Source: Ponticaulis sp. (lineage in GTDB: Bacteria > Pseudomonadota > Alphaproteobacteria > Caulobacterales > Hyphomonadaceae). From it: DNA of 64,000 nt. The stretch is from contig NZLU01000034.1 in the NCBI GenBank assembly GCA_002692725.1, forward strand, positions 62,001-126,000, given 5' to 3'. Under the pieces are notes generated by a model, which saw only the letters and a list, made by a program, of their open reading frames with translations, had not been told where the DNA came from and did not search any database. Shown one piece after another: positions 8,437-17,000 of this stretch. Within the stretch, counting starts at the first letter, position 1; every line of letters begins with the position of its first letter. A program made the position numbers and the translations under genes.

Positions 8437-8838
8437 ATGCGGTTGCTTGTAAGTCTATTTGTGGGTGTGTTGCTGCTTGCTGCGTGTTCCACATCAAGCG
8501 AAACGCCGGCCGAACCGCCTCCGCCCATGCCTGAGATGAGCAATCCCAGAGATTTTAATGATGCCGATCGCGATGCCTGCGCCGCTGCGGGCGGATTTTA
8601 TGAACGCGCCGGCATGCTCGGCTGGTATCGCTGTACGCAGCAATTCGCTGATGGCGGACAATTCTGTCGTGACGGGTCTGAATGCAGTGGTCGTTGTATG
8701 GCGCCAGACGGTCCGCGCATGGATGAGAATGGAGAGATGCTGCCAGTGACCGGCGTTTGCGCGCGGACGGACAATCCGTTCGGGTGCTATTCGACGGTTA
8801 AAGATGGGTATGCGACGTCAACAATCTGTGTGGATTAG
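8437..8838 (+). CDS. Cysteine-rich lipoprotein
   Basis: This 133-aa protein has a lipoprotein signal peptide with lipobox LLAAC, then a Pro-rich linker (EPPPPMPEM) and a compact domain with about ten cysteines, including FCRDGSECSGRCM, VCARTD, FGCYS and TICVD. It is probably an outer-membrane-anchored, disulfide-rich periplasmic protein. The C-terminal part resembles the Cys-rich lead region of the lipoproteins at 53.9-54.8 kb only loosely and lacks a Kazal motif. Its stop codon overlaps the convergent gene by 4 bp. Confidence 0.72.
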   Translation: MRLLVSLFVGVLLLAACSTSSETPAEPPPPMPEMSNPRDFNDADRDACAAAGGFYERAGMLGWYRCTQQFADGGQFCRDGSECSGRCMAPDGPRMDENGEMLPVTGVCARTDNPFGCYSTVKDGYATSTICVD

Positions 8839-9419
8839 ATCGCGATAGCACGGCCGCGTTTTTCTGCCCTGGCGATCCATCGGCTGATCTTTTCAGGCTT
8901 TGCCGATTTCGCTGATCCGAATTGGTGGCATTTGACAGGTTTCCCCCCGGCAAACTTCAAAACCAGATTGACCCCCTGATTTTGCGCAGGCCTGCCATAA
9001 GCAAGGCGATCAAAAAAATCTGGAGCATCTGCCGTGATGAAGACATCGGCAGACCGGCCTTGGAGGAGCTTGTCCCACCAGGGGTCATCCTCATGGTAAT
9101 TCATGGCAAAACCCGGCAGATAGGCGCGATCGAGCACACCCTTCATCTTTGCGGGCATCCCGCCCCACCATTGCGGATAGAACCAGGCCAGATGTTCCGC
9201 CCAGAGAATGTTTTCGCGCCATTCCTCGAGGCAGGGTTCCAGTTCCTTGCGCTGTTTATAGCCGTTCGTGAGATCGGGATCAAAGCTCATCTCATCGAGG
9301 TTCATGCGGCGGATCTCAGTGCCGCCGATTTCAGCGCCGCGTGTATAGGCATTGGCGAGCGCGGAAGAGAGTGAATTTTGCGCCGGATGTCCTACCCAAA
9401 CAAAGATGCGATCTGCCAT
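8835..9419 (-). CDS. Flavodoxin-fold NAD(P)H:quinone oxidoreductase
   Basis: This 194-aa member of the Flavodoxin_2 family (MdaB/KefF/NQO-like) has an N-terminal strand-loop IFVWVGHPAQNSLSSALA for FMN phosphate, the middle signature AWFYPQWWGGMPAKMKGVLD, and AYLPGFAMNY. It should reduce quinones or azo compounds with NAD(P)H in two-electron steps. The ATG at 9419 (MADRIF) is chosen; the in-frame start at 9458 adds an unconserved leader. The stop codons of this gene and the lipoprotein gene overlap head-on. Confidence 0.85.
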   Translation of the reverse strand: MADRIFVWVGHPAQNSLSSALANAYTRGAEIGGTEIRRMNLDEMSFDPDLTNGYKQRKELEPCLEEWRENILWAEHLAWFYPQWWGGMPAKMKGVLDRAYLPGFAMNYHEDDPWWDKLLQGRSADVFITADAPDFFDRLAYGRPAQNQGVNLVLKFAGGKPVKCHQFGSAKSAKPEKISRWIARAEKRGRAIAI

Positions 9420-9633
9420 CTTGCCCCCAGAATGTCCCGGTTTGTGCAAATACACCATTCAGGGGAAAATTGAAGCGTATAAGATGTCCGATGCAAAATT
9501 TTTTTGTCATTGCTTCCAAGGCAATCAAAGCGCTGAGCTGATGACCTTTCACAAGCGCGTGCGTCCGCTTGACGGGGTTTGGTTTGAGTGACTTCCTTTC
9601 GACAGGTCCGTAAGAGGCCATAGGGAGATCATC

Positions 9634-10671
9634 ATGAAATTTCAGACATCAGTCAGTTCCGTTGTGACAGCGCTGGGCGCAGCATTTGTGCTTGCCTCCT
9701 GTCAGACCGTCGCGCCAGCTGAGCCGCTCAGCCTGAGCGCTGCGCCGTGTACACCGCCGCCGGTGGATCGGTGTGTGAGGGGTGAGGAGTGCGGCGCGCT
9801 TGTGACGGAGCAGGGCCCCGCCGTGAACCCGGAAACGGGGCGGAATTACTATCTCGATTATTCGTGTGATCTGAAAGCAGGCCAGAAGGTCAATCTGGTG
9901 CTGAACCTTCATGGCGGCGGATCCTATGGTAATTGGGAGCGCCATTACTTTCCGATTGTCGACTTTGTAGAAGATTATGATCTGGTCGTTGCGACACCAA
10001 ACGCACCGCCGCAAAGATGGGCTGAAGTGGATGATGTGCATCTGCAGACCATCGTGCAGCAAATGATCGACGAGATCGGTGCAGACAACATCAACACGTT
10101 CTGGCTGGCCGGTCATAGCCAGGGCGGCATGACCTCGCGTCGGATTATCTGTTCAGACTTCTTCGCCGACAAAGTGGACGGCATGCTGAGCCTGTCTGGC
10201 GGTCGGGTTAGTCGTGCGCAAATTTCGCCGAATTTTTATCGTCCGAGCCGGGGCGAGACCGGGCCGCGCAACCGGCCTGAACCACCGCCGGAAGTGCTGC
10301 CGGAATGTGAGTTCAGCCATATCTATACCACTGGCGAGCTGGAGATTGTTGAGCTGCCGGATACCTCGAAATGGGCGGAGCGGTTCGGCTGTGATGCCCG
10401 CGTGAAAGAGGATGACGTGGTTGACACCGAAGAAGGCTATGTCTTCGACTCACTGGCGCAGGCAAATCCAAATCCTGTCTGGGGACTGATGCCGGGACCA
10501 GGGACCGCGGAAGTATTCGTCTATCCAAATTGCGATGGCGGCAAAGTGGTTGCGGATGTGATCCGTCTGGATAAAGGGCATACGGAAGGCCTCGAGCCGA
10601 AGGTGACTGAGAAGCTGGTCCAGTTGATGGTCAGTGCGCCAGGGGGGAAGATCGCGGCCTCTGAGGGCTGA
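9634..10671 (+). CDS. Alpha/beta hydrolase lipoprotein, PHB-depolymerase/feruloyl-esterase-like
   Basis: This 345-aa protein has lipobox LASC (Cys23), so it is probably an exported lipoprotein. The hydrolase core shows the oxyanion strand NLHGGG (91-96) and nucleophile elbow GHSQGG with Ser162. The late His lies in DKGHTEG. The plan resembles extracellular polyhydroxybutyrate depolymerases and related esterases. Extra cysteines near the N-terminus (APCTPPPVDRCVRGEEC) may form disulfides. A ribosome site (gggaga) precedes the start. An intrinsic terminator follows. Confidence 0.8.
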   Translation: MKFQTSVSSVVTALGAAFVLASCQTVAPAEPLSLSAAPCTPPPVDRCVRGEECGALVTEQGPAVNPETGRNYYLDYSCDLKAGQKVNLVLNLHGGGSYGNWERHYFPIVDFVEDYDLVVATPNAPPQRWAEVDDVHLQTIVQQMIDEIGADNINTFWLAGHSQGGMTSRRIICSDFFADKVDGMLSLSGGRVSRAQISPNFYRPSRGETGPRNRPEPPPEVLPECEFSHIYTTGELEIVELPDTSKWAERFGCDARVKEDDVVDTEEGYVFDSLAQANPNPVWGLMPGPGTAEVFVYPNCDGGKVVADVIRLDKGHTEGLEPKVTEKLVQLMVSAPGGKIAASEG

Positions 10672-10697
10672 TGCGCGCCACCGATGTAAGGTCGAAG

Positions 10698-10724
10698 AAG
10701 GGCGGCGACAGTCGCCCCTTTTTA
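10698..10724 (+). terminator. Intrinsic terminator after the esterase gene
   Basis: The stem GGGCG (10700-10704) pairs with CGCCC (10713-10717), extended by the flanking AA/TT, and is followed by a T-rich run. It lies about 30 bp past the esterase stop codon. Confidence 0.75.
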
Positions 10725-10815
10725 TTCGAGCCGAATTGACTTGCGTGTTGAGGTGATTGTCAGACATGATCCTGCCAACCGACAGGTTCGGGTCTGAGAA
10801 GGGGAAGACTGAGAT

Positions 10816-11208
10816 ATGACTGCGATTGAAGTGTTCGGCCTGTATGTGGGCCTGTTTGGCCTGCTATTTATTATTCTCAAAGGCAATGTCGGACGTTTGC
10901 GCGTTCAAAAGCGTGTCGACCTTGGGGATGGCGGGCATGACCCGGTCTATCGGGCGATCCGGGCGCAGGGGAATGCCGTGGAAGACGTGCCGATCTTTCT
11001 GATCGGTCTGGGCACGCTGGCACTGCTCGGCGCGAGCCCGCTGCATATTCACATCCTGGGCGGGGCCATGCTGTTGGGCCGTGTTCTGCACGCGGCCGGG
11101 ATCACGCAGATGCCCGGGCTTGGATGGGGGCGACTGGTCGGCACTGTTCTGACGGTGTTCACAAAGCTTGGAACGGTAGGCTCAGTCTTTTGGCACGTAA
11201 TGGCCTGA
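10816..11208 (+). CDS. MAPEG-family membrane protein
   Basis: This 130-aa protein is built of four TM helices. The family hallmark is present: RAIRAQGNAVEDVPIFLIGL (the R-x-x-R-A-x-x-N-x-x-E-x-x-P pattern), with HAAGITQMPGLGWGR near the third helix. MAPEG proteins include glutathione-dependent membrane enzymes; bacterial members are often of unassigned activity. It stands alone. Confidence 0.87.
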   Translation: MTAIEVFGLYVGLFGLLFIILKGNVGRLRVQKRVDLGDGGHDPVYRAIRAQGNAVEDVPIFLIGLGTLALLGASPLHIHILGGAMLLGRVLHAAGITQMPGLGWGRLVGTVLTVFTKLGTVGSVFWHVMA

Positions 11209-11226
11209 CAAGGCCCGCGCTGGGTT

Positions 11227-11883
11227 TTAAAGAATGGACTGCCCCGTGCTTTCCCAGTCTTTCATGAAGGCTTCGAGGCCTTTATCCGTGAGCGGATGAT
11301 TGAAGAGCTGGTGAATGACTTTGGCCGGGATGGTGGCGACGTCGGCACCCATTTTGGCCGCTTCCAGGAGATGGATCGGGTTGCGGATGGAGGCCACCAG
11401 AACTTCGGTTTCGATGGTCGGATACATGGAGTAAATCTGGCAGATGTCGGCAATCAGATCCATGCCGTTCGAACCGATGTCATCGAGGCGACCGACAAAG
11501 GGTGAGATGAAGGTGGCGCCAGCCTTGGCCGCCAGAAGCGCCTGATTGGCCGAGAAGCACAGAGTGACGTTCGTTTTGATATCCTTCTGGCTGAGTGCGT
11601 AACAGGCTTTGATGCCGTCAAAGGTCAGCGGCAGTTTGACTGTGATGTTGTCCGCGATTGATGCGAGTTTTTCACCTTCTCGGATCATATCGGCCGCATT
11701 GGTGGCCGTCACTTCACCAGAGACAGGGCCCGGCACGAGGACGCAGATTTCTTCCAGCACCTGAAGGATGTTGCGACCGGATTTGGCGATGAGCGAAGGA
11801 TTGGTTGTGACGCCATCCAGAAGCCCGGTGTCGAGCAGGCCTTTGATTTCGTCCACGTCTGCGGTGTCGACAAAAAACTTCAT
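11227..11883 (-). CDS. tal: Small transaldolase / fructose-6-phosphate aldolase-like
   Basis: This enzyme catalyses the transaldolase step of the pentose phosphate pathway. The 218-aa length marks the short class (TalC/MipB-like). The start at 11883 gives [15 protein letters not shown], the standard N-terminus. The Schiff-base Lys83 lies in [46 protein letters not shown] (read in two parts) and [10 protein letters not shown] are family signatures. It ends [12 protein letters not shown]. Whether it acts as transaldolase or aldolase cannot be told from sequence alone. The next gene upstream ends 40 bp away. Confidence 0.92.
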   Translation of the reverse strand: MKFFVDTADVDEIKGLLDTGLLDGVTTNPSLIAKSGRNILQVLEEICVLVPGPVSGEVTATNAADMIREGEKLASIADNITVKLPLTFDGIKACYALSQKDIKTNVTLCFSANQALLAAKAGATFISPFVGRLDDIGSNGMDLIADICQIYSMYPTIETEVLVASIRNPIHLLEAAKMGADVATIPAKVIHQLFNHPLTDKGLEAFMKDWESTGQSIL

Positions 11884-11923
11884 GATTTCGCTCGCTTGTC
11901 TCGATTGACTGTCGTTATCCGTC

Positions 11924-12745
11924 TTAGTCGGAATCGACGGAGTCTGAAAGGGAGGAAGGGCGGACAACGCCTACGACGGGGCCCATAGCGGGACCTATAT
12001 CGCTGCGATCATTGGCTTTGTCGTAGAGGCGGGAGATTGAACCGTCGAGATAAAGCGCGTTTTCACAGCCGAGCTCATCACGAAAGAAACTGGCAAAAGC
12101 GTGAAACGTCACCCAGCCATCGCTGAGGACGAAGTAAAGACGGTTGAAGTCTTCGTCGATGCCGACACCGTTCCGGCGTTTGAAGCTGGTGCTCTCTGGA
12201 TTGAATTTCGGGTGAAGCTCATTGTCGATTACCAGCATGGGGCCGGACTGAGTGGCATAATTCACGACATCATGCGCCATGCGGGATTGATAAGCGTTCG
12301 TCTCCAGAACATGCGTGCCTTTCAGGCCATCCTCCTGCCAGATGACGAACACGCCATTTGGCAGGAGGTGGAAATTGCCATAGCCCTCGCCGGTTTGCAG
12401 CGGGGCGAGTTCTTCCCCGTTCTCCATATAGAGGCCAACGGGTGAACGGTCCTCATGATACATGCCGGCATTCATGGCGAAAATCAGCGTTTTATCCTGC
12501 TCGGCGAGCGCGGAATTGATGGCGTCGAACTCACCATAGGGTGCGCCGCTTTCGTCATTGAGGAAAAGGCGCAGGCCGGGATCGTCGCGGTCGAAGCTGC
12601 AGACGGTGAGGCTCGCGCCATCATGCTTCTGGCGTTCACAAGGCGAGGCGAATTCCGCTGGTGCAGGCGGGGTAACTGGAAAGTGGGCGAGCGGCAGATC
12701 GCTTTGCAGAACAAGTGCGACACACGGAAAAAGGAGTTCCAACAT
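11924..12745 (-). CDS. Phosphodiester glycosidase (NAGPA/YigE-like) family protein
   Basis: This 273-aa protein has a short N-terminal signal-like hydrophobic stretch ([13 protein letters not shown]), then the domain typical of phosphodiester glycosidases: [48 protein letters not shown] and [12 protein letters not shown]. The family hydrolyses GlcNAc-type phosphodiesters, such as the uncovering enzyme of eukaryotes; bacterial substrates may be envelope polymers. It is probably periplasmic. It may be co-transcribed with the transaldolase gene 40 bp downstream. Confidence 0.8.
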   Translation of the reverse strand: MLELLFPCVALVLQSDLPLAHFPVTPPAPAEFASPCERQKHDGASLTVCSFDRDDPGLRLFLNDESGAPYGEFDAINSALAEQDKTLIFAMNAGMYHEDRSPVGLYMENGEELAPLQTGEGYGNFHLLPNGVFVIWQEDGLKGTHVLETNAYQSRMAHDVVNYATQSGPMLVIDNELHPKFNPESTSFKRRNGVGIDEDFNRLYFVLSDGWVTFHAFASFFRDELGCENALYLDGSISRLYDKANDRSDIGPAMGPVVGVVRPSSLSDSVDSD

Positions 12746-12794
12746 GCGTGGATTCTAGCAATCGAACTGGTGAAGCGAAACTTTGATCTGCAGC

Positions 12795-12968
12795 TTAGTC
12801 TTGGGTCTTCTTCATTTTAGGGAGTTCGAAATAAACTTTGCTGTCTTTTTCAATGATATAAAGGTCGTCACCTTCCGCGATATTAAGCTCCCGGACTGCG
12901 CGGTCTGAAAATATCAAGCACGTTTCGCCGTCGATCAACTCGATGTGGCCACCGATAAAGCTGTCCAT
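12795..12968 (-). CDS. 57-aa AbrB/MazE-like small protein
   Basis: I translated this from the ATG at 12968 to the TAA at 12795. The product starts MDSFIGGHIELIDGETCLIF, continues SDRAVRELNIAEGDDLYII and ends ELPKMKKTQD. The pattern hydrophobic-strand, L-x-I-x-E-G-D-x-L-Y-I-I, strand is that of swapped-hairpin AbrB/MazE DNA-binding domains. No toxin gene is next to it: the downstream gene is a glycosidase and the upstream one a YjbR protein. It could be a stand-alone transcription factor. A competing frame from the ATG at 12972 ends after 30 residues. Confidence 0.6.
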   Translation of the reverse strand: MDSFIGGHIELIDGETCLIFSDRAVRELNIAEGDDLYIIEKDSKVYFELPKMKKTQD

Positions 12969-13017
12969 TCATACACCAGAATTGCTATTTATGATTGTAT
13001 TACACGGTTTTGTACTT

Positions 13018-13380
13018 TCAATCAAGCAGCCCCAGCTCTCTCTGTTTCTTCTTCGTCAGGCCGCGACCGACAAGGGTATAGCTGTCCCGGATATAAGTGA
13101 GGAGTTCCGCATCCGACATGGTCTCGTCTGTCATGCGCTGGATCCAGCTCATGCCGCGTGAAGCCAGGTGAGAGGCACCCTGCAGGCCGGGTTGTTCTTT
13201 CAGAATATCAAACCCCATCCAGGTGACTTTGAAGCTGGCTGAGGAAAGCACGCCATCCTGATCGCGAGCGATGACATAGACTTTGCCGCCGATCTTCCAG
13301 ACATGCGCGCCGCGCCATTGCACCACATGGGTTGAGTGTGGGAGCGCGCCACAAAATGCATTGAACTCGTCGAGGGTCAT
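13018..13380 (-). CDS. MmcQ/YjbR-family protein
   Basis: This 120-aa protein has the YjbR fold: MTLDEFNAFCGALPHSTH, WKIGGKVYVIA, SFKVTWMGFDIL, SHLASRGMSWIQR and an ending LLTYIRDSYTLVGRGLTKK. These CyaY-like fold proteins are often called DNA-binding, but the role is not firmly known. It is transcribed divergently from the YciF-like gene. Confidence 0.87.
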   Translation of the reverse strand: MTLDEFNAFCGALPHSTHVVQWRGAHVWKIGGKVYVIARDQDGVLSSASFKVTWMGFDILKEQPGLQGASHLASRGMSWIQRMTDETMSDAELLTYIRDSYTLVGRGLTKKKQRELGLLD

Positions 13381-13493
13381 TGCCTCAGCCTAACATGGCC
13401 CGGGATTCTTCGGAACACAGGCGTGGGTGCGGTCGTTGGTTTCCCATAAGGGCGCTGCCCCGTTGCGGCGCGACCAAAAAGAAGGAGACATAC

Positions 13494-13988
13494 ATGTCAC
13501 TGAAGAATTTGAAAGACGTTTATATCGACCAACTGCAGGACGTTTATAGCGCCAACACGCAGGCCGAAAAAGTCACCCGCAAACTGGCCGAAGTGGCCAA
13601 GAACCCGGAGCTGAAACAAGCGCTGAACGATGGCGTCAAAGGCATTCAGGACGGTAAAGCCGCCCTCGAAGGCATTCTGGAAGATCATCAGGCCGACCCG
13701 AAAGGCGAGTTCTGCAAGGGTATGGAAGGCCTTGTGAAAGAGGCTCATGCCCATGGCATTGAACAGGAATTTTCCGACGATGATGCACGCGATGCGATGA
13801 TCATCACACAATATCAGCGGATGGCCCATTATGGCATGGCGGGCTATGGTTCGTGTGCGGCGTTCGCACGTCGTCTGGGCCTCGAGGATCAGGCCAAGAC
13901 TTTATACGAATGCCTCGACAACACCGTCGGCGGTGACAAGCACATGACCATGATCGCGGAGACCGGCGTCAATGAGCATGCGGCTTAA
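13494..13988 (+). CDS. YciE/YciF-type ferritin-like protein (DUF892)
   Basis: This 164-aa four-helix protein starts at the ATG at 13494, preceded by a GAAGGAGA ribosome site; the in-frame start at 13380 is rejected. Its opening LKNLKDVYIDQLQDVYSAN is the DUF892 signature, and acidic and His residues (EDHQAD, QYQRMAHYG, GGDKHM) could line a di-iron site. Family members are induced by stress in enterobacteria. A strong terminator follows directly. Confidence 0.88.
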   Translation: MSLKNLKDVYIDQLQDVYSANTQAEKVTRKLAEVAKNPELKQALNDGVKGIQDGKAALEGILEDHQADPKGEFCKGMEGLVKEAHAHGIEQEFSDDDARDAMIITQYQRMAHYGMAGYGSCAAFARRLGLEDQAKTLYECLDNTVGGDKHMTMIAETGVNEHAA

Positions 13989-14008
13989 GCAGACGCGTTG
14001 ATTAGACG

Positions 14009-14037
14009 AAAAAGGCGACCCGAGGGTCGCCTTTTTT
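14009..14037. terminator. Bidirectional intrinsic terminator between DUF892 gene and gltB
   Basis: GGCGACC (14014-14020), tetraloop CGAG, GGTCGCC (14025-14031) is flanked by an A-run on the left and a T-run on the right. It can therefore stop both the plus-strand DUF892 transcript and the minus-strand gltB transcript. Confidence 0.88.
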
Positions 14038-14044
14038 GTGTTTA

Positions 14045-17000
14045 TCAGGCGACCGCTTCGGTCTCCACGGGTACGTCGAGGCGGTTCTTCATTTCGTGCG
14101 GTACGATCTGCCAGAAATTCGGAAGCTCGGTTTCCCACTGATCGAGGATTGTGTAGGCGCGGCGGGAATCTGTCCGTGAATGATGCTCCTCAATCATGGA
14201 TTTGAGCATGTCCTCATAATGCTTGGACTGCACACGATACCAGCCGACCGAATCCGGATTCACGACCTTTTCGAACCGGTTTTTCGGATCGTAGACAAAG
14301 GCCATGCCGCCCGACATACCGGCGCCGAAATTGTCACCGACATCACCAAGGATGACCGCAACGCCGCCTGTCATATACTCACAGCCATTCGAGCCGCAGC
14401 CTTCGATGACGGCTTTTGCGCCGGAGTTCCGCACGGCGAACCGTTCTGCGGCCTGACCGGCGGCAAAAAGATTGCCCGCCGTCGCGCCGTAAAGGCAGGT
14501 ATTGCCGATAATGGTGTTGTCCCAGGCTTCAGAGGTGAGATGGGCAAAGGGCTTGAGGATGATGGTCGCGCCCGAAAGCCCCTTGCCAACATAATCGTTG
14601 GAATCGCCGGTGACTTCGAGGGTCAGCCCTTTCACAGAAAAGGCGCCGAGTGACTGCCCCGCAGAGCCGCGCAGCGAAATCCAGAGACGATGCTCAGGCA
14701 ATTCGCCTTCTTTGAAGTGACGGACAATCTCAGACGAGGCGCGCGTGCCGATGGCACGCTGAACGTTCTTCACGCCATAGGCCAGCTGCATTTTCTCGCC
14801 CCGTTCGAAGAAAGGCTGTGCGTCGCGCAGGATCTGGTGATCCAGTGTTTCGGCCACTTCGTTCCGGTGGGTTGGTTTATAGGTGATCGGGCGATCCTGC
14901 TCGACCTTCACCAGAAGCGGGTTGAGATCGAGGTCATCAAGGTGGGCGGCACCGCGCGAGACCTGGCTGAGGAGGTCCGTCCGGCCAATCACCTGGTCCA
15001 GGCTCTCAAAGCCAAGCTCGGCGAGGATTTCGCGGACTTCCTCGGCAATGAAGCTCATCAGATTGACGACTTTGTCCGGCGTGCCGGTGAATTTGGCGCG
15101 CAGGGCCGGGTCTTGCGTACACACGCCGACCGGGCAGGTGTTTGAATGGCACTGACGCACCATGATACAGCCCATAGCGACGAGGGACGCCGTGCCGATG
15201 CCGTATTCCTCAGCGCCCAACATGGCCGCCATAACGATGTCACGGCCCGTGCGCAGGCCGCCATCGGTCCGCAGGGTGACCTGATCGCGCAGATTATTCA
15301 GCGAGAGCACCTGATGGGCTTCCGCAAGGCCGATTTCCCATGGCAGGCCGGCAAACTTGATCGAGGTCTGAGGGCTGGCACCTGTGCCGCCTACATTGCC
15401 TGCGATGAGAATGATGTCGGCCTTCGCCTTGGCAACACCCGCCGCAATTGTGCCAACGCCAGAGCGGGCAACGAGCTTCACACAGACGCGCGCAATCGGG
15501 TTGATCTGTTTCAGGTCATAGATGAGCTGAGCGAGATCCTCGATTGAGTAGATGTCATGGTGCGGAGGCGGCGAAATCAGGGTAACGCCCGGCGTTGAGT
15601 TCCTGAACTTCGCGATCATCTCCGTGACTTTGAAGCCGGGCAGCTGTCCGCCTTCGCCGGGCTTTGCGCCCTGGGCCACTTTGATTTCTATCTCGCGACA
15701 TTGGTTGAGATATTCAGCGGTGACGCCGAACCGGCCAGAGGCCACCTGCTTGACCGCAGAGTTCGGGTTATCGCCGTTCGGCAGAGGTTTGTAGCGGTCA
15801 CGATCCTCGCCACCTTCACCGGAGACGGATTTCGCGCCGATCCGGTTCATGGCGATGTTGAGGGCGCCATGGGCCTCGGGCGAGAGCGCGCCGAGCGACA
15901 TGCCGGGGGTGAGGAAGCGTTTGCGGATTTCGTTGATGGATTGCACCTGATCAAGCGGAATGCTCGCATTGGCGTTTTTGAAGTCCAGTAGATCGCGCAA
16001 CTGAACCGGATCCTGCTCCCGCAGACCGTGCGAATAGGCTTTGAAGCGGGAATAGCTGCCTGTGTCACACGCCGATTGCAGTTTGTGGATGAGTGCACCG
16101 TCGAGTGCATGACGTTCGCCATTTCTCCGTATACGGTAGAAGCCGCCAATTGGCAGAGCGACAACGTCTTCATCATAGGCTTTGGCATGAATTTCGACAG
16201 CTTTGTGCTCAAGACCGGCAAGGCCGATACCTGAAATCCGGCTGGTCATACCCGGGAAGTATTCGGCGACCAGCGCACGGGAAAGGCCGAGAGCTTCGAA
16301 ATTATATCCACCCCGGTAAGACGAGATGACCGAAATGCCCATTTTTGAGAGAATCTTCAGAAGCCCGGCTTCAATCGACTCCTTGAAGCGCCGCACGCAC
16401 TCATTCAGCGACAGATCACCGAACAGACCCTTGGCGTGACGCTCTGCAATACAATCCTGCGCAAGATAAGCGTTCACACAGGTTGCGCCGACCCCGACCA
16501 GCACTGCGAAGTAATGCGTATCCAGGCATTCGGCCGACCGCACCGTGATGGAGCAGAAAGAGCGAAGCCCCTGTTTGACCAGATGAGACTGAACGGCAGA
16601 GGCCGCAAGGATCATCGGGCAGGCAATTCGGCCTGGTCCCTGTTTCTCATCGGTCAGGATGACATGTTCATGGCCTGAACGGACGGCGTCTTCAGCTTCC
16701 TGCTGGATACGATCGAGACAGGCGCGTAGTGCGACACCAGCCTGTGCGTCTTTCGCAGGCGGCTCGAATGTGCAGTCGATAACGGCAGCGCGTTCGCCGA
16801 GCATGGCCATAAAGCGCTTATACATGCCGTTCGAGAGCACAGGGCTTTCGAGTACATACACATCGGTTTGGGTGGAGTCTGAGGCCAGAATGTTGCCGAG
16901 ATTTTTGAACCGCGTTTTGAGCGACATGACCCGGTCTTCCCGGAGCGGGTCGATAGGCGGGTTGGTCACCTGGCTGAAATTCTGACGGAAGAAGTGCGAC

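Noticed and set aside
9484..9591. 35-aa frame between the reductase and the esterase genes
   Set aside because: It has no convincing ribosome site and no recognisable pattern; too weak to call.
12795..12968. Toxin-antitoxin reading of the AbrB-like gene
   Set aside because: No toxin-like gene is adjacent on either side.
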